From positions 1 through 38,183 of the forward strand of contig JAAYDC010000004.1 in assembly GCA_012729455.1 (NCBI GenBank): a stretch of DNA of 38,183 nucleotides. The letters are read 5' to 3'. The translations under genes and the position numbers were made by a program. The notes beneath the pieces are model-generated. The model ran no database searches. It was not told the DNA's origin and saw nothing but the letters and a program-made list of their open reading frames with translations. The DNA comes from Chloroflexota bacterium. Its GTDB lineage: Bacteria; Chloroflexota; Anaerolineae; UBA1429. Position 1 is the first letter of the stretch; each line of letters begins with the position of its first letter. Positions 1 to 7,382 of this stretch are shown piece by piece.

Positions 1-957
1 ATAAAGAGAGCGAAAATAACAAACAAACGGCTTGCCTCCATCGTGCGCCGCTGCGCAGCCTTTTCGCCGGAGGAACGCTTTGCGGATGCAGCGGCCGTAA
101 AAAAAGCACTGTTGGAGACCGATGGCCGCAAACAGAAACGCTTGGCACGACTTTTCGGGGCAGCGGCCCTCGCTCTTTTCTCGTTATGTGCGGGTTTTAC
201 CGTGGGCCGATATACGGGTTTCCTTTCGCCGCCCGCTATTGTGGATAGAGTGCAATTTGCCGAGCCTCTGATTGAACGGGCCGTGCGCGTTCAGCTTGGA
301 AAAGATGAATCTGAACCCATTACAGGCGAGGACTTGCTCGCCGTCCGAGAGATATACGTTTTTGGCAACGAGGTATCCAAAACGGATGAAGCTTTCACCG
401 ATGGGCTGGGAGGATGGCTGCGCGACACGCCTCGCGGGGAGCTCACTACGCTAGAAGATGTCAGGATGCTGCCCAACCTCGAAGTGCTGTATGTCAATTA
501 CCAAACGCTCACCGATATTTCCCCGGCGTCCGAACTCAGATATCTGACCACCGTATCATTGCGCAGCACCTTTGTGGAGGATATCTCTGCTCTTTCCGGC
601 ATGAAGCAGCTGAACAATGTATGTTTGTTTGATACGCATGTCTCGGACATGTCTGCGCTTGGCTCCTACCCTGCGTTACACTCGCTCGATATCGGAAGGA
701 CGCCGATCACCTCTCTTTCTGTGCTGCCCGACATAGCGGGCCTGCGAGTGCTTTTATTGCATCAGACACAGCTTGCATCGCTCGATGGTATCGAAAGGTT
801 TTCGCATCTGGAACAACTCGACCTGCGCCGGTCGATGTTGTCAGACTTGTCGCCGCTCCTTTCTCTCCCACATCTGCAGGCAATCAGCATTGACGAATCG
901 ATGCGCGGCGCAGCAAAAGCCCTTGAGAGTCCGCCGTTTGAAATCAAGTATGAATAG
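1..957 (+). CDS. Ser/Thr protein kinase C-terminus fused to membrane anchor and LRR ectodomain (5' partial)
   Basis: The frame is open to the first base of the window, so the GTG at 43 is probably internal and the true start lies upstream. The first residues contain FSPEERF followed by a hydrophilic helix ending KKALLE, which fits the last subdomain (XI, conserved Arg) of a PknB-type kinase lobe. A basic stretch and one hydrophobic segment (around codons 49-68) follow. Then comes a capping module (FAEPLIERAV...) and six 22-residue leucine-rich repeats of the internalin/SDS22 type. The inferred topology is a cytoplasmic kinase with an outside LRR sensor, resembling a receptor kinase with the order reversed. 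The catalytic lobe is outside the window, so activity cannot be judged. A strong terminator follows directly. Base composition is lower in G+C than the genes after 3.1 kb. Confidence 0.75.
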   Translation: MKRAKITNKRLASIVRRCAAFSPEERFADAAAVKKALLETDGRKQKRLARLFGAAALALFSLCAGFTVGRYTGFLSPPAIVDRVQFAEPLIERAVRVQLGKDESEPITGEDLLAVREIYVFGNEVSKTDEAFTDGLGGWLRDTPRGELTTLEDVRMLPNLEVLYVNYQTLTDISPASELRYLTTVSLRSTFVEDISALSGMKQLNNVCLFDTHVSDMSALGSYPALHSLDIGRTPITSLSVLPDIAGLRVLLLHQTQLASLDGIERFSHLEQLDLRRSMLSDLSPLLSLPHLQAISIDESMRGAAKALESPPFEIKYE

Positions 958-988
958 AAAAAAGGTGAACTGCCAGTTCACCTTTTTT
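958..988 (+). terminator. Rho-independent terminator
   Basis: A perfect 14-bp inverted repeat (958-971 with 975-988) has a 3-base loop GCC. The A-run on the left arm and T-run on the right arm make it potentially bidirectional. It begins one base after the kinase-LRR stop codon. Confidence 0.93.
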
Positions 989-1069
989 GATTCAGGCTTT
1001 GATATAATGCGAGACTGATACAAAGGGATAGGGATGTTCTTTTAAAGCAATATCTGATGGGGGGACCAC

Positions 1070-1258
1070 ATGAAACGGATTATTTCAGCATAACTCATCG
1101 TCGCTATGGTCGCTTTATCAGCGGCCTGTGCAACAGAACCCGCTGAACCTGCACAGCCGCAATTGGAAGCCACAGCACCTGCTGCGGAGCCGCACAGAGC
1201 AATTGAACAGGCGAACACCTTAGCGCCTGAAGTAACTGTGAAAAACGGAGAGCAATGA
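1070..1258 (+). pseudogene. Lipoprotein N-terminus broken by a nonsense codon
   Basis: A G-rich ribosome site (GGGGGGA) precedes the ATG at 1070. The reading frame gives MKRIISA-stop-LIVAMVALSAAC, a textbook lipoprotein signal with lipobox LSAAC interrupted by TAA at codon 8. A single T-to-A change from TTA (Leu) would explain it. After the stop the frame continues as a Pro/Ala/Glu-rich linker to a TGA at 1256-1258, which overlaps the ATG of the next gene. The whole frame is only 62 codons, so it could be a small lipoprotein or the remnant of a longer LRR lipoprotein like its neighbour. A sequencing error at the TAA is the main alternative. Confidence 0.6.
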
Positions 1259-2916
1259 TGAGAAAACTATCTGTGATCCTGTTGGTCATCGCATTGTCCT
1301 GCACTCTGGCAACATGTTCAAAAACCGCGCCTATAAGTTCCGACCCAGTGCCGACGGCGGTTGAGACCGCAAGCGCTACCCCGGTGCCGACGCCGAAGCC
1401 GGAGAAAACGGTGTCATTTGCAGACCCGATATTGGAGAAAATGGTACGCGCCGCAATGAACAAGCCCGAAGGCGACATTACAGTAGCCGAGGCCGAGGCG
1501 CTTACAGAATTAAAGATCAGCATTGATTGGAATCCGGATCCTGTCCCGAACACGCAAATCAAGGACATTTCCGGCTTGGAGAATTTTAAAAATCTCGAAA
1601 ACCTTGAACTGCACTTCCACGCGATATCGGACATATCCCCGCTTGCGGGGCTTACAAAACTTACCAGGCTATCGCTGGGTGGAAATCCCATATCCGATCT
1701 AACACCCCTTGCAGGGCTTACGAACATTGAGTCTCTGACGCTTTTCAACTGCCAGGCAAAGGACTATACCCCGCTGGCAAAGCTGACCAGGCTGGGAATG
1801 CTGCTTTTGGATTATTCCACACTCGATGATGTCAGTATACTTTCCGGCTTAACGGAGCTGTGGTGGTTAAGTATTGCCAATACGCAGGTCAACGATGTAT
1901 CGCCGCTTTCTAATCTTTCCAATTTGAGGCAGCTTCAGTTGTCGGGATGTCCTATCAGCGATTACACGCCCCTTTTAGCGATCTATCCAAACCTCGAGGA
2001 TAAGGACTTTAATATCGTAACCTCATTGAGGCAGCTCGGGTTTGCCCCAATCAACAACGCTCCGCAGGTGGAAGGCTACAAAGAGGACGACATGTTCATA
2101 ACGGTCCATCATGCGGAGTGGGGCGAGATGGACGATGAGGAACGGGTAGACGCGGTCTTGCTGTGCAAGGACTATGAGACTGAAAACGAGATCATAGTTA
2201 TCTATTACCCTCTCAAAGAGCAATTCCTTGTTTTGAGCCATCCAGGTGACTTTCGATACTTTATTGACGTCAAGAGCTTGGAAGCGGGCGTGGAATACGG
2301 TGAAGACAGAGCCAACGCCTTTATAGAGAAAGCATACGATGAGGTAGATCCATTCGTGTTGGTGACTCCCATAAGGGATTTTGAACGCATTATGACGGAA
2401 ACCTTTGGGGTTTCCGCCGACATGCTGTTTGACTTGCCGCGGGAAGCGGAGGCTGTACAGCCGGCTGCTTCGGAAAACTCCCTTATCGGCATGGGCTTTG
2501 ACTTTAATGATGCGGGTACGTTCGGCGTATACGAGGAGCATGAACCGCATTATGTGAACGTTGCCATCACAAGGCCGGAGTGGGGTGAGTGTTCCGAAAG
2601 CTGGGGCTGGAACGTACAGTTCATGGATACCAATATAAACGGGTATAGTGTGCTTATCTGGTACTTTGTAGACCAGGAAAAATACAATGTGCGGATCGAA
2701 CGAGACGGTCAAGGCGGAAACTATGATTATTTCCCTGCGACCGACGAATACAGCAATATTGGGCCTGACGCTGAAATAGCGGCACAGATGTTCAACAATG
2801 CCTTTGAGACGAAGGGAGACGGCTTCAGGGACAAGCCGATTACCTACATGGAGAAGGTAATACTGGATCGCTTCGGCATGAGCATTGACGAGCTGTATGC
2901 GGCGCCGAAACAATAG
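1255..2916 (+). CDS. LRR lipoprotein with duplicated C-terminal domain
   Basis: Predicted 553-residue exported lipoprotein, function unknown. Signal peptide 1-20 ends in lipobox LATC with Cys21. A Thr/Pro-rich linker runs to about 50. A capping module (FADPILEKMV, about 54-95) resembles the one in the upstream kinase-LRR protein. Six 22-residue internalin/SDS22-type LRRs occupy about 111-245. Two similar domains follow, about 258-395 and 409-551. Each begins with an N-(N/D)-A stretch, carries EWGE about 20 residues later, and ends with FG(V/M)S-x-D-x-L. Start is ATG 1255 or the adjacent ATG 1258; the upstream broken frame overlaps it as ATGA, suggesting former translational coupling. LRR lipoproteins of this type usually bind proteins or glycans at the surface. 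Confidence 0.8.
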   Translation: MMRKLSVILLVIALSCTLATCSKTAPISSDPVPTAVETASATPVPTPKPEKTVSFADPILEKMVRAAMNKPEGDITVAEAEALTELKISIDWNPDPVPNTQIKDISGLENFKNLENLELHFHAISDISPLAGLTKLTRLSLGGNPISDLTPLAGLTNIESLTLFNCQAKDYTPLAKLTRLGMLLLDYSTLDDVSILSGLTELWWLSIANTQVNDVSPLSNLSNLRQLQLSGCPISDYTPLLAIYPNLEDKDFNIVTSLRQLGFAPINNAPQVEGYKEDDMFITVHHAEWGEMDDEERVDAVLLCKDYETENEIIVIYYPLKEQFLVLSHPGDFRYFIDVKSLEAGVEYGEDRANAFIEKAYDEVDPFVLVTPIRDFERIMTETFGVSADMLFDLPREAEAVQPAASENSLIGMGFDFNDAGTFGVYEEHEPHYVNVAITRPEWGECSESWGWNVQFMDTNINGYSVLIWYFVDQEKYNVRIERDGQGGNYDYFPATDEYSNIGPDAEIAAQMFNNAFETKGDGFRDKPITYMEKVILDRFGMSIDELYAAPKQ

Positions 2917-2930
2917 ATAACCATCTTGAC

Positions 2931-3056
2931 ATGGATGAGATTGGGCTTATCGAGTCACTGCTGTTTGTGCTCCATGAGGCGGCATGTGCCCCCAGCCATA
3001 CAGAGCTGTACTATTTTCTGATCAGCACAGCTTTTGGCACACATAGCTTCTTTTGA
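2931..3056 (+). CDS. Possible 41-codon remnant ORF
   Basis: An ATG-initiated frame of 41 codons runs to a TGA at 3054-3056 and is also open upstream into the end of the LRR gene in another frame. The residues (...FVLHEAACAPSHTELYYFL...) look protein-like and faintly recall the middle of a NUDIX fold, but there is no ribosome site and no NUDIX box. It lies at the base-composition border, so a cut-off gene end is possible. The rest of 2917-3180 holds only the hairpin at 3141-3167. Confidence 0.2.
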   Translation: MDEIGLIESLLFVLHEAACAPSHTELYYFLISTAFGTHSFF

Positions 3057-3140
3057 CCATCTGGTGCAGAGAGACAGGCTTCCCAGCGCTGGCAGGTGAG
3101 GGGGGCGAGCGCTGTCGCGTCGCTCAAGGGGGCATCAGCT

Positions 3141-3167
3141 CGGGCAGCCGCACGAGGCGGCTGCCCG
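3141..3167 (-). terminator. GC-rich hairpin, likely terminator of the ThuA-like gene
   Basis: A perfect 11-bp inverted repeat (3141-3151 with 3157-3167, 5-base loop) lies 13 bases beyond the ThuA-like stop codon on the minus strand. There is no U-tract, so it would be a non-canonical or RNA-stabilising hairpin. Confidence 0.55.
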
Positions 3168-3180
3168 GGGGATAGGGCGA

Positions 3181-3921
3181 CTATTCGTCGACGGTGAACT
3201 TTTCGATGGCCGGGTAGTTGGGGGCCGTCATGGTCATGCGTCCGCCGGCGGCCGGCTTGGCCCAACGCACGGCGTTGGTGATGATCTTCTGCACCTCGGG
3301 CTGGTAAAAGATCGGCAGCGTTTCGTGGCCGGGGCGGAAGTAGACCACCTTGCCCTTACCGCGGAACCAGGCGCAGCACGAGCGAAAGACTTCGCCGCCC
3401 TGGAACCAGCTCATCAGCACCAGCTCATCGGGAGTGGGGATATCAAAGAACTCGCCGTACATCTCCACGTGCGGGATCTCGAAATACTCGCCGATGCCTT
3501 CTGCGATCGGATGCCCAGGGTTTACGACCCACAGTCTTTCGCGCTCGCCCACCTCGCGCCACTTGAGCGAGCAGCTGGTGCCCATCATGCGGCGGAAAAT
3601 CTTGCTAAAGTGGGCCGAGTGCAGGCAGATCAAGCCCATCCCGCCCAGCACGGCGGTCTGCACGCGGTCGACGACTGAATCCAGCACATCGCCGTGGGCC
3701 ATGTGCCCCCACCAGATCAGCACATCGGTGTTGGCGAGCACTTCATCTGTTAAACCATTCTCGGGCTGATCGAGCCAGGCAGTGCGCGTCTCGATATCGG
3801 CGTTGGTGCCGAGGAAAGCGGCGATCTGCCCATGGATGCCCTCGGGGTACATGTCGGCAACGGCCTTGTGCGACTTTTCGTGGCGGAATTCGTTCCAGAT
3901 GGTGACGCGGATCTTGGTCAT
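3181..3921 (-). CDS. ThuA-like domain protein (trehalose utilization family)
   Basis: A 246-residue cytosolic protein matching the ThuA fold, a glutamine-amidotransferase-like alpha/beta domain. Typical features are an N-terminal strand IRVTIWNE, the segment [12 protein letters not shown], the motif [11 protein letters not shown], a GHPIAEGI stretch, and a late GHE segment ([11 protein letters not shown]) near the C-terminus. Relatives are linked to trehalose or other disaccharide use, often beside Gfo/Idh dehydrogenases, but the reaction is not settled. Start ATG 3921 has GAGGT upstream (GTGAGGTAAACC-ATG). It is transcribed alone, divergently from the subtilase. Confidence 0.85.
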   Translation of the reverse strand: MTKIRVTIWNEFRHEKSHKAVADMYPEGIHGQIAAFLGTNADIETRTAWLDQPENGLTDEVLANTDVLIWWGHMAHGDVLDSVVDRVQTAVLGGMGLICLHSAHFSKIFRRMMGTSCSLKWREVGERERLWVVNPGHPIAEGIGEYFEIPHVEMYGEFFDIPTPDELVLMSWFQGGEVFRSCCAWFRGKGKVVYFRPGHETLPIFYQPEVQKIITNAVRWAKPAAGGRMTMTAPNYPAIEKFTVDE

Positions 3922-3954
3922 GGTTTACCTCACTGTAGTGTTGTCGGTGGCGCC

Positions 3955-3983
3955 AGTATAACAAGCCTGCGCGCAACTGGCAA
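3955..3983 (-). promoter_or_regulatory. Sigma70-type promoter for the ThuA-like gene
   Basis: On the minus strand: TTGCCA (3978-3983), 17-base spacer, TATACT (3955-3960). The spacing and position 34 bases before the start codon fit a housekeeping promoter. Confidence 0.6.
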
Positions 3984-4007
3984 GGGTGGGCGCACCCTGG
4001 CTCTCAC

Positions 4008-4036
4008 TTGACGTACCTTGAGCGCTAGGGTAAAGT
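4008..4036 (+). promoter_or_regulatory. Sigma70-type promoter for the subtilase gene
   Basis: TTGACG (4008-4013), 17-base spacer, TAAAGT (4031-4036). Transcription would begin near 4043, which excludes the upstream TTG at 4018 and supports the GTG at 4075 as start. Confidence 0.6.
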
Positions 4037-4074
4037 GTATAGGTTTGTCGACCATACCCTTACGGAGTAGTTGT

Positions 4075-5676
4075 GTGCGGCGTGCGATCAATCGTCTGAT
4101 TCGGCTGGCTTGTCTGGTGGCTGTGGTGCTGGCACTGCATGCGCCGGTAGTTGCACAGGGCGGCGGTCCCTACCAGCTGTATATGCCATTGGTGCTGGAT
4201 AAGGTTGACCTGCCTCAGCCATCCATCCTAGCCTTAAATAACGCACCCACCAGTTGCGACTATATCATCCGCTGGCAGACCCTGTCCAATTATTACGATA
4301 GCTATGAGGTGCAGCGCTCGCAGGACGCCGACTTTGGCAACTCGGTGACTGTCTGCATCACCACCGCCGGCGAGTGCACTGTGCCGGCCGAACTGGACGG
4401 AACCTGGTATTTCCGCGTGAGCGGCAGGATAGCCAGTCAGCCCTCCAACGTCTGGAGCTCTACCTATACCGCGACGCTGCGCACTGGCATGCTGGTCTAT
4501 AACGAAAACACCACCCAGCTGTGGAATATGCCCAGAGTTGGTGCGCCCAGCGGCTGGAGCTGCATCAGTGCCGGCCGCGGTGTGACGGTGGCAGTGCTGG
4601 ATACGGGGATATACACCCAGCACCCCGACCTTGTGCCCAACCTGCTGGCTGGTTATAACTTTGTCGACGGCAACACCATCGTGGATGACCTGAATGGCCA
4701 CGGCACGCACGTATCCGGCATTATCGCGGCAGCCATCAATAATGGCGGTGTCGTGGGCGTGGCGCCCAGGGTCTCGCTGCTGCCCGTCAAGGTGTGTGGC
4801 TCGAACTGCCCCTGGGATGCAGTCGCGGCGGGCATCCGTTACGCCGTCGATCACGGCGCGCGCGTGATCAACCTATCCCTGGCGGGAACTACGCCCTCGG
4901 ATACGCTCTACGAAGCCATCAGCTACGCCTATAGTCACAACGTGGTGCTGATCGCGGCGGCCGGAAACTATGACAACGACACCGTGCGCTACCCGGCCGC
5001 TTATACCGAAACCCTCTCGGTGGCCGCCACCGATATCAATGACCTTCGTGCGACGTGGTCTTCGTATGGCCCCAACACCGACCTGGCCGCCCCGGGCGTG
5101 AATATCTCGAGCACGGTACCTAACAGCCCCTACTATGCGCTCAAGTTGGGCACCTCGATGGCAGCCCCGCATGTGGCGGGCGCCGCGGCGATACTGATCT
5201 CGGCACAGCCCAGTCTCACCGCAGTGCAGGCGCGCAACCTGATCACCTCCACCGCCAGAGACCTTGTTTACAGCGGTAATCCAAGTTACGGCGCCGGGTG
5301 GGACCCCTATACCGGTTGGGGACGCCTGGACGTGACGGCCGCCCTGGCCCGTCTGCCGCTTGCGGCCGTAGCCTCTGATGATCCGCCCCTGTCCGCGGAG
5401 GCGTGGTCGAGCGCCGCCAGCCCGCATCCAACGTCCTATGTGGCCGGCGAGGTGCTATATGCGCTGGTGAAGGAGCCGGGTCTGACCCCGCAGGCTGCGC
5501 CTCTTGCGCCTCTTGCGCTGGCACGCGCCGGCATCCGCTCCCGCCGGGTGGCTGCCGGGATGCCGGTCTGGGTGGCCGAGGTGCCGCGCGGCCAGGAAAA
5601 GGCCTGGGTCGAGCGCCTGCGCAACGACCCGCGGGTGGCCTATGCCGAGTTGAACGGCTTCCTTGAGCTGCAGTAG
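4075..5676 (+). CDS. Secreted S8 subtilisin-like protease with C-terminal propeptide-like domain
   Basis: A 533-residue serine protease. The GTG at 4075 is chosen because GGAG sits 7 bases upstream and a signal peptide starts immediately (RLACLVAVVLALHAPVVAQ). A 'YQLYMPLVL' segment follows, then an FN3-like region to about residue 130. The subtilase domain (about 165-425) shows the complete triad: Asp176 in VAVLDTGI, His209 in NGHGTHVSG, Ser361 in GTSMAAPHVAG, plus the oxyanion Asn298 in AAAGN. The last ~80 residues (from 5437) read YVAGEVLYALVKEP ... VWVAEVPRGQEKAWVERLR ... RVAYAELNGF. That is the pattern of a fervidolysin-type N-terminal propeptide, placed here after the catalytic domain. 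The gene abuts the convergent hydrolase without a gap. Confidence 0.92.
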   Translation: MRRAINRLIRLACLVAVVLALHAPVVAQGGGPYQLYMPLVLDKVDLPQPSILALNNAPTSCDYIIRWQTLSNYYDSYEVQRSQDADFGNSVTVCITTAGECTVPAELDGTWYFRVSGRIASQPSNVWSSTYTATLRTGMLVYNENTTQLWNMPRVGAPSGWSCISAGRGVTVAVLDTGIYTQHPDLVPNLLAGYNFVDGNTIVDDLNGHGTHVSGIIAAAINNGGVVGVAPRVSLLPVKVCGSNCPWDAVAAGIRYAVDHGARVINLSLAGTTPSDTLYEAISYAYSHNVVLIAAAGNYDNDTVRYPAAYTETLSVAATDINDLRATWSSYGPNTDLAAPGVNISSTVPNSPYYALKLGTSMAAPHVAGAAAILISAQPSLTAVQARNLITSTARDLVYSGNPSYGAGWDPYTGWGRLDVTAALARLPLAAVASDDPPLSAEAWSSAASPHPTSYVAGEVLYALVKEPGLTPQAAPLAPLALARAGIRSRRVAAGMPVWVAEVPRGQEKAWVERLRNDPRVAYAELNGFLELQ

Positions 5677-6474
5677 CTAGAGCGTGATGCGCAGCCCATC
5701 GTGTGCGCAGATGATGCCGGGATGGGCGAGCTCCCAGGTGCGCCGTTCCGCGGCAGATAACCCTGTTGTCAGCTGCCCTCCGACCAGGCGATGCCCAAAC
5801 AGGTGTGTCAGCACAGTACGGCGTGCCCCGATGCGTCCTGCCAGCGCTGCCACAGCCTCGAGCGTGCGCGCCGCCAGGGCGGGATGGTCGGCATCATCCA
5901 GGCTGGCCTCGAGATAGAGCAGATCGAGCTCGCGCAGCTCGTCGAGGGCGGCACAGCCATCCCCCAGATATGCCCAGCGCCTGGAGGCGCTGAACACATA
6001 GCCGATGGAGGCGGCGGTGTGGTCGGTTTTGACGACCTGAACGGCGGCATCCGGGAGAGTAAAGCGGTCGCCCGCGGTCAGCGGATGCAGACGAAAAGCC
6101 GAGGCGGCATAGGCCAGCTCACGCTCAAAGCGAGGCGCCTCCTCGGCCGGCAGCCACAGCTCTATGGGCTTGAACCCCAGCCTGAGCGGCATGTCGGGCA
6201 ACGCCGCCAGACCGGCGATGTGGTCGTAATGCCAGTGGGTGATGAGGATATTATCGGGCCAGTCGATCTGCTCGCGCTCGAGCTGGGCCTCGAGGTCGGG
6301 CCCGGCATCCACCAGGGTAACCTGGCGGTCGATGATGGCTAGCGACGAGCGTGTGCGGCGCAGCGCCGCATCGGCGCGTGCTGCCTGGCAGACGCTGCAG
6401 CGGCAGAACCAGATCGGCAGGGGCACGGCGCCGCCTGATCCGAGAGTTAATAGCGTTATGCCAGCTTGCTGCAT
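5677..6474 (-). CDS. PhnP-like metallo-beta-lactamase-fold phosphodiesterase
   Basis: A 265-residue metallo-hydrolase. It has the MBL signature THWHYDH (His80, His82, Asp84, His85), a later TDHT and a distal THLFGH. The N-terminal CRCSVC (Cys24, 26, 29) with an RTRSS segment is the extra zinc site typical of PhnP and PqqB-like proteins. PhnP hydrolyses 5-phosphoribosyl 1,2-cyclic phosphate in phosphonate catabolism; no phn genes are nearby, so a general cyclic nucleotide or ribosyl phosphate role is equally possible. No strong ribosome site is visible before the ATG at 6474. The stop codon abuts the subtilase stop on the other strand. Confidence 0.82.
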   Translation of the reverse strand: MQQAGITLLTLGSGGAVPLPIWFCRCSVCQAARADAALRRTRSSLAIIDRQVTLVDAGPDLEAQLEREQIDWPDNILITHWHYDHIAGLAALPDMPLRLGFKPIELWLPAEEAPRFERELAYAASAFRLHPLTAGDRFTLPDAAVQVVKTDHTAASIGYVFSASRRWAYLGDGCAALDELRELDLLYLEASLDDADHPALAARTLEAVAALAGRIGARRTVLTHLFGHRLVGGQLTTGLSAAERRTWELAHPGIICAHDGLRITL

Positions 6475-6498
6475 GTTCGCGTGCCTACCACTGGAGCA

Positions 6499-6527
6499 AC
6501 CCTAGCGCTGTGTCGGCGGGCTGTCAA
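6499..6527 (-). promoter_or_regulatory. Promoter for the PhnP-like gene
   Basis: On the minus strand: TTGACA (6522-6527), 17 bases, TAGGGT (6499-6504), 24 bases before the ATG. It is back-to-back with the deoC promoter; the two -35 boxes are 15 bases apart. Confidence 0.55.
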
Positions 6528-6542
6528 GTGATACCTTGGTCG

Positions 6543-6570
6543 TTGACAGCTAACGCGGACAGGTTACAAT
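6543..6570 (+). promoter_or_regulatory. Promoter for deoC
   Basis: Consensus TTGACA (6543-6548), 16-base spacer, TACAAT (6565-6570). The ATG is at 6621. Confidence 0.75.
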
Positions 6571-6620
6571 GATAGCAGCTGCGGACACTGTCGCAACGCA
6601 CCAAATGAAAGAGGCCAACC

Positions 6621-7304
6621 ATGGATTTCACCTATGCGCAGATCGCCTCGATGCTCGTGCACGGTCTGGTCAACCCCGTCCTTACCGATACCGACTTGGA
6701 ACATGGCTGCCATGTTGCCATGCGCTACAATATTTCGGGAGTGGCGATCAAGCCATTTTTTGTGCTGCGCGCAGTCGAGCTGTTTGCCGGCAAGGACCAG
6801 AAGGTCGGCACAGTGGTGGGCTTTCCGCATGGCTCGGATTCCATCGCTATCAAGGAGCGCGAAGCCTCCGAGGCCCTGCGCGATGGCGCGCAAGAGATCG
6901 ATATGGTCGTCAACATCGGCAAGGTGCTCTCCGAAGACTGGCCTTATGTGATCAGCGAGGTCAATACCATCACCCAATCGGTGCATTCCGCCGGCGGGAT
7001 CGTCAAGGTCACCTTTGAAAACTGCTACCTGCACAACACCCACATCATCAAGTTGTGTGAGATCTGCGGCGAGGCGGGGGTTGACTATGTTAAAACCTCG
7101 ACCGGCTATGGCACCTCCGGCGCCGTGGAGGATGACCTGGTGTTGATGCGGCGCCATTCGCCGCCCCAGACGAAAATCAAGGCTGCCAGCGGCGTCCGTA
7201 CCCTCGACCGCGTGCTCGAGCTGAGGATGTTGGAGGTCGACCGTATCGGCACTACCGCCACCATGGCGATCCTCGAAGAGGCCAAGCGACGCCTGAACGC
7301 TTAG
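6621..7304 (+). CDS. deoC: Deoxyribose-phosphate aldolase (DeoC class I)
   Basis: A 227-residue class I aldolase that splits 2-deoxyribose 5-phosphate to glyceraldehyde 3-phosphate and acetaldehyde in nucleoside catabolism. The key residues are present: Asp94 in EIDMVVNIG, the Schiff-base lysine Lys158 in VKTSTG, and Lys187 in IKAASGVR, together with the phosphate-loop GVR and the FPHG segment. The usual N-terminal 'DHT-LLKP' signature is altered (LVHGLVNPVLTD), so substrate preference may differ. Ribosome site GAGG precedes the ATG. The gene has its own promoter and is probably monocistronic, because the next gene also has one. Confidence 0.9.
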   Translation: MDFTYAQIASMLVHGLVNPVLTDTDLEHGCHVAMRYNISGVAIKPFFVLRAVELFAGKDQKVGTVVGFPHGSDSIAIKEREASEALRDGAQEIDMVVNIGKVLSEDWPYVISEVNTITQSVHSAGGIVKVTFENCYLHNTHIIKLCEICGEAGVDYVKTSTGYGTSGAVEDDLVLMRRHSPPQTKIKAASGVRTLDRVLELRMLEVDRIGTTATMAILEEAKRRLNA

Positions 7305-7320
7305 GCGTCTGAAATCAGCT

Positions 7321-7348
7321 TTGACAGGTCCGGCGTTGTGCCTATGAT
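7321..7348 (+). promoter_or_regulatory. Promoter for the NYN/GHL6-like operon
   Basis: TTGACA (7321-7326), 16-base spacer, TATGAT (7343-7348). An ATG at 7338 lies inside this promoter, so the gene must start later, at 7383. Confidence 0.75.
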
Positions 7349-7382
7349 GGGCGCATCGCCAGTGACTGCCGAGGTAAGTTTT

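Noticed and set aside
3141-3167. Hairpin as a transposon end or att site
   Set aside because: It has no partner inverted repeat elsewhere and lies where a terminator for the minus-strand gene is expected.
4018-4074. Upstream TTG start for the subtilase
   Set aside because: It lies within the predicted promoter, and the signal peptide and ribosome site fit GTG 4075.
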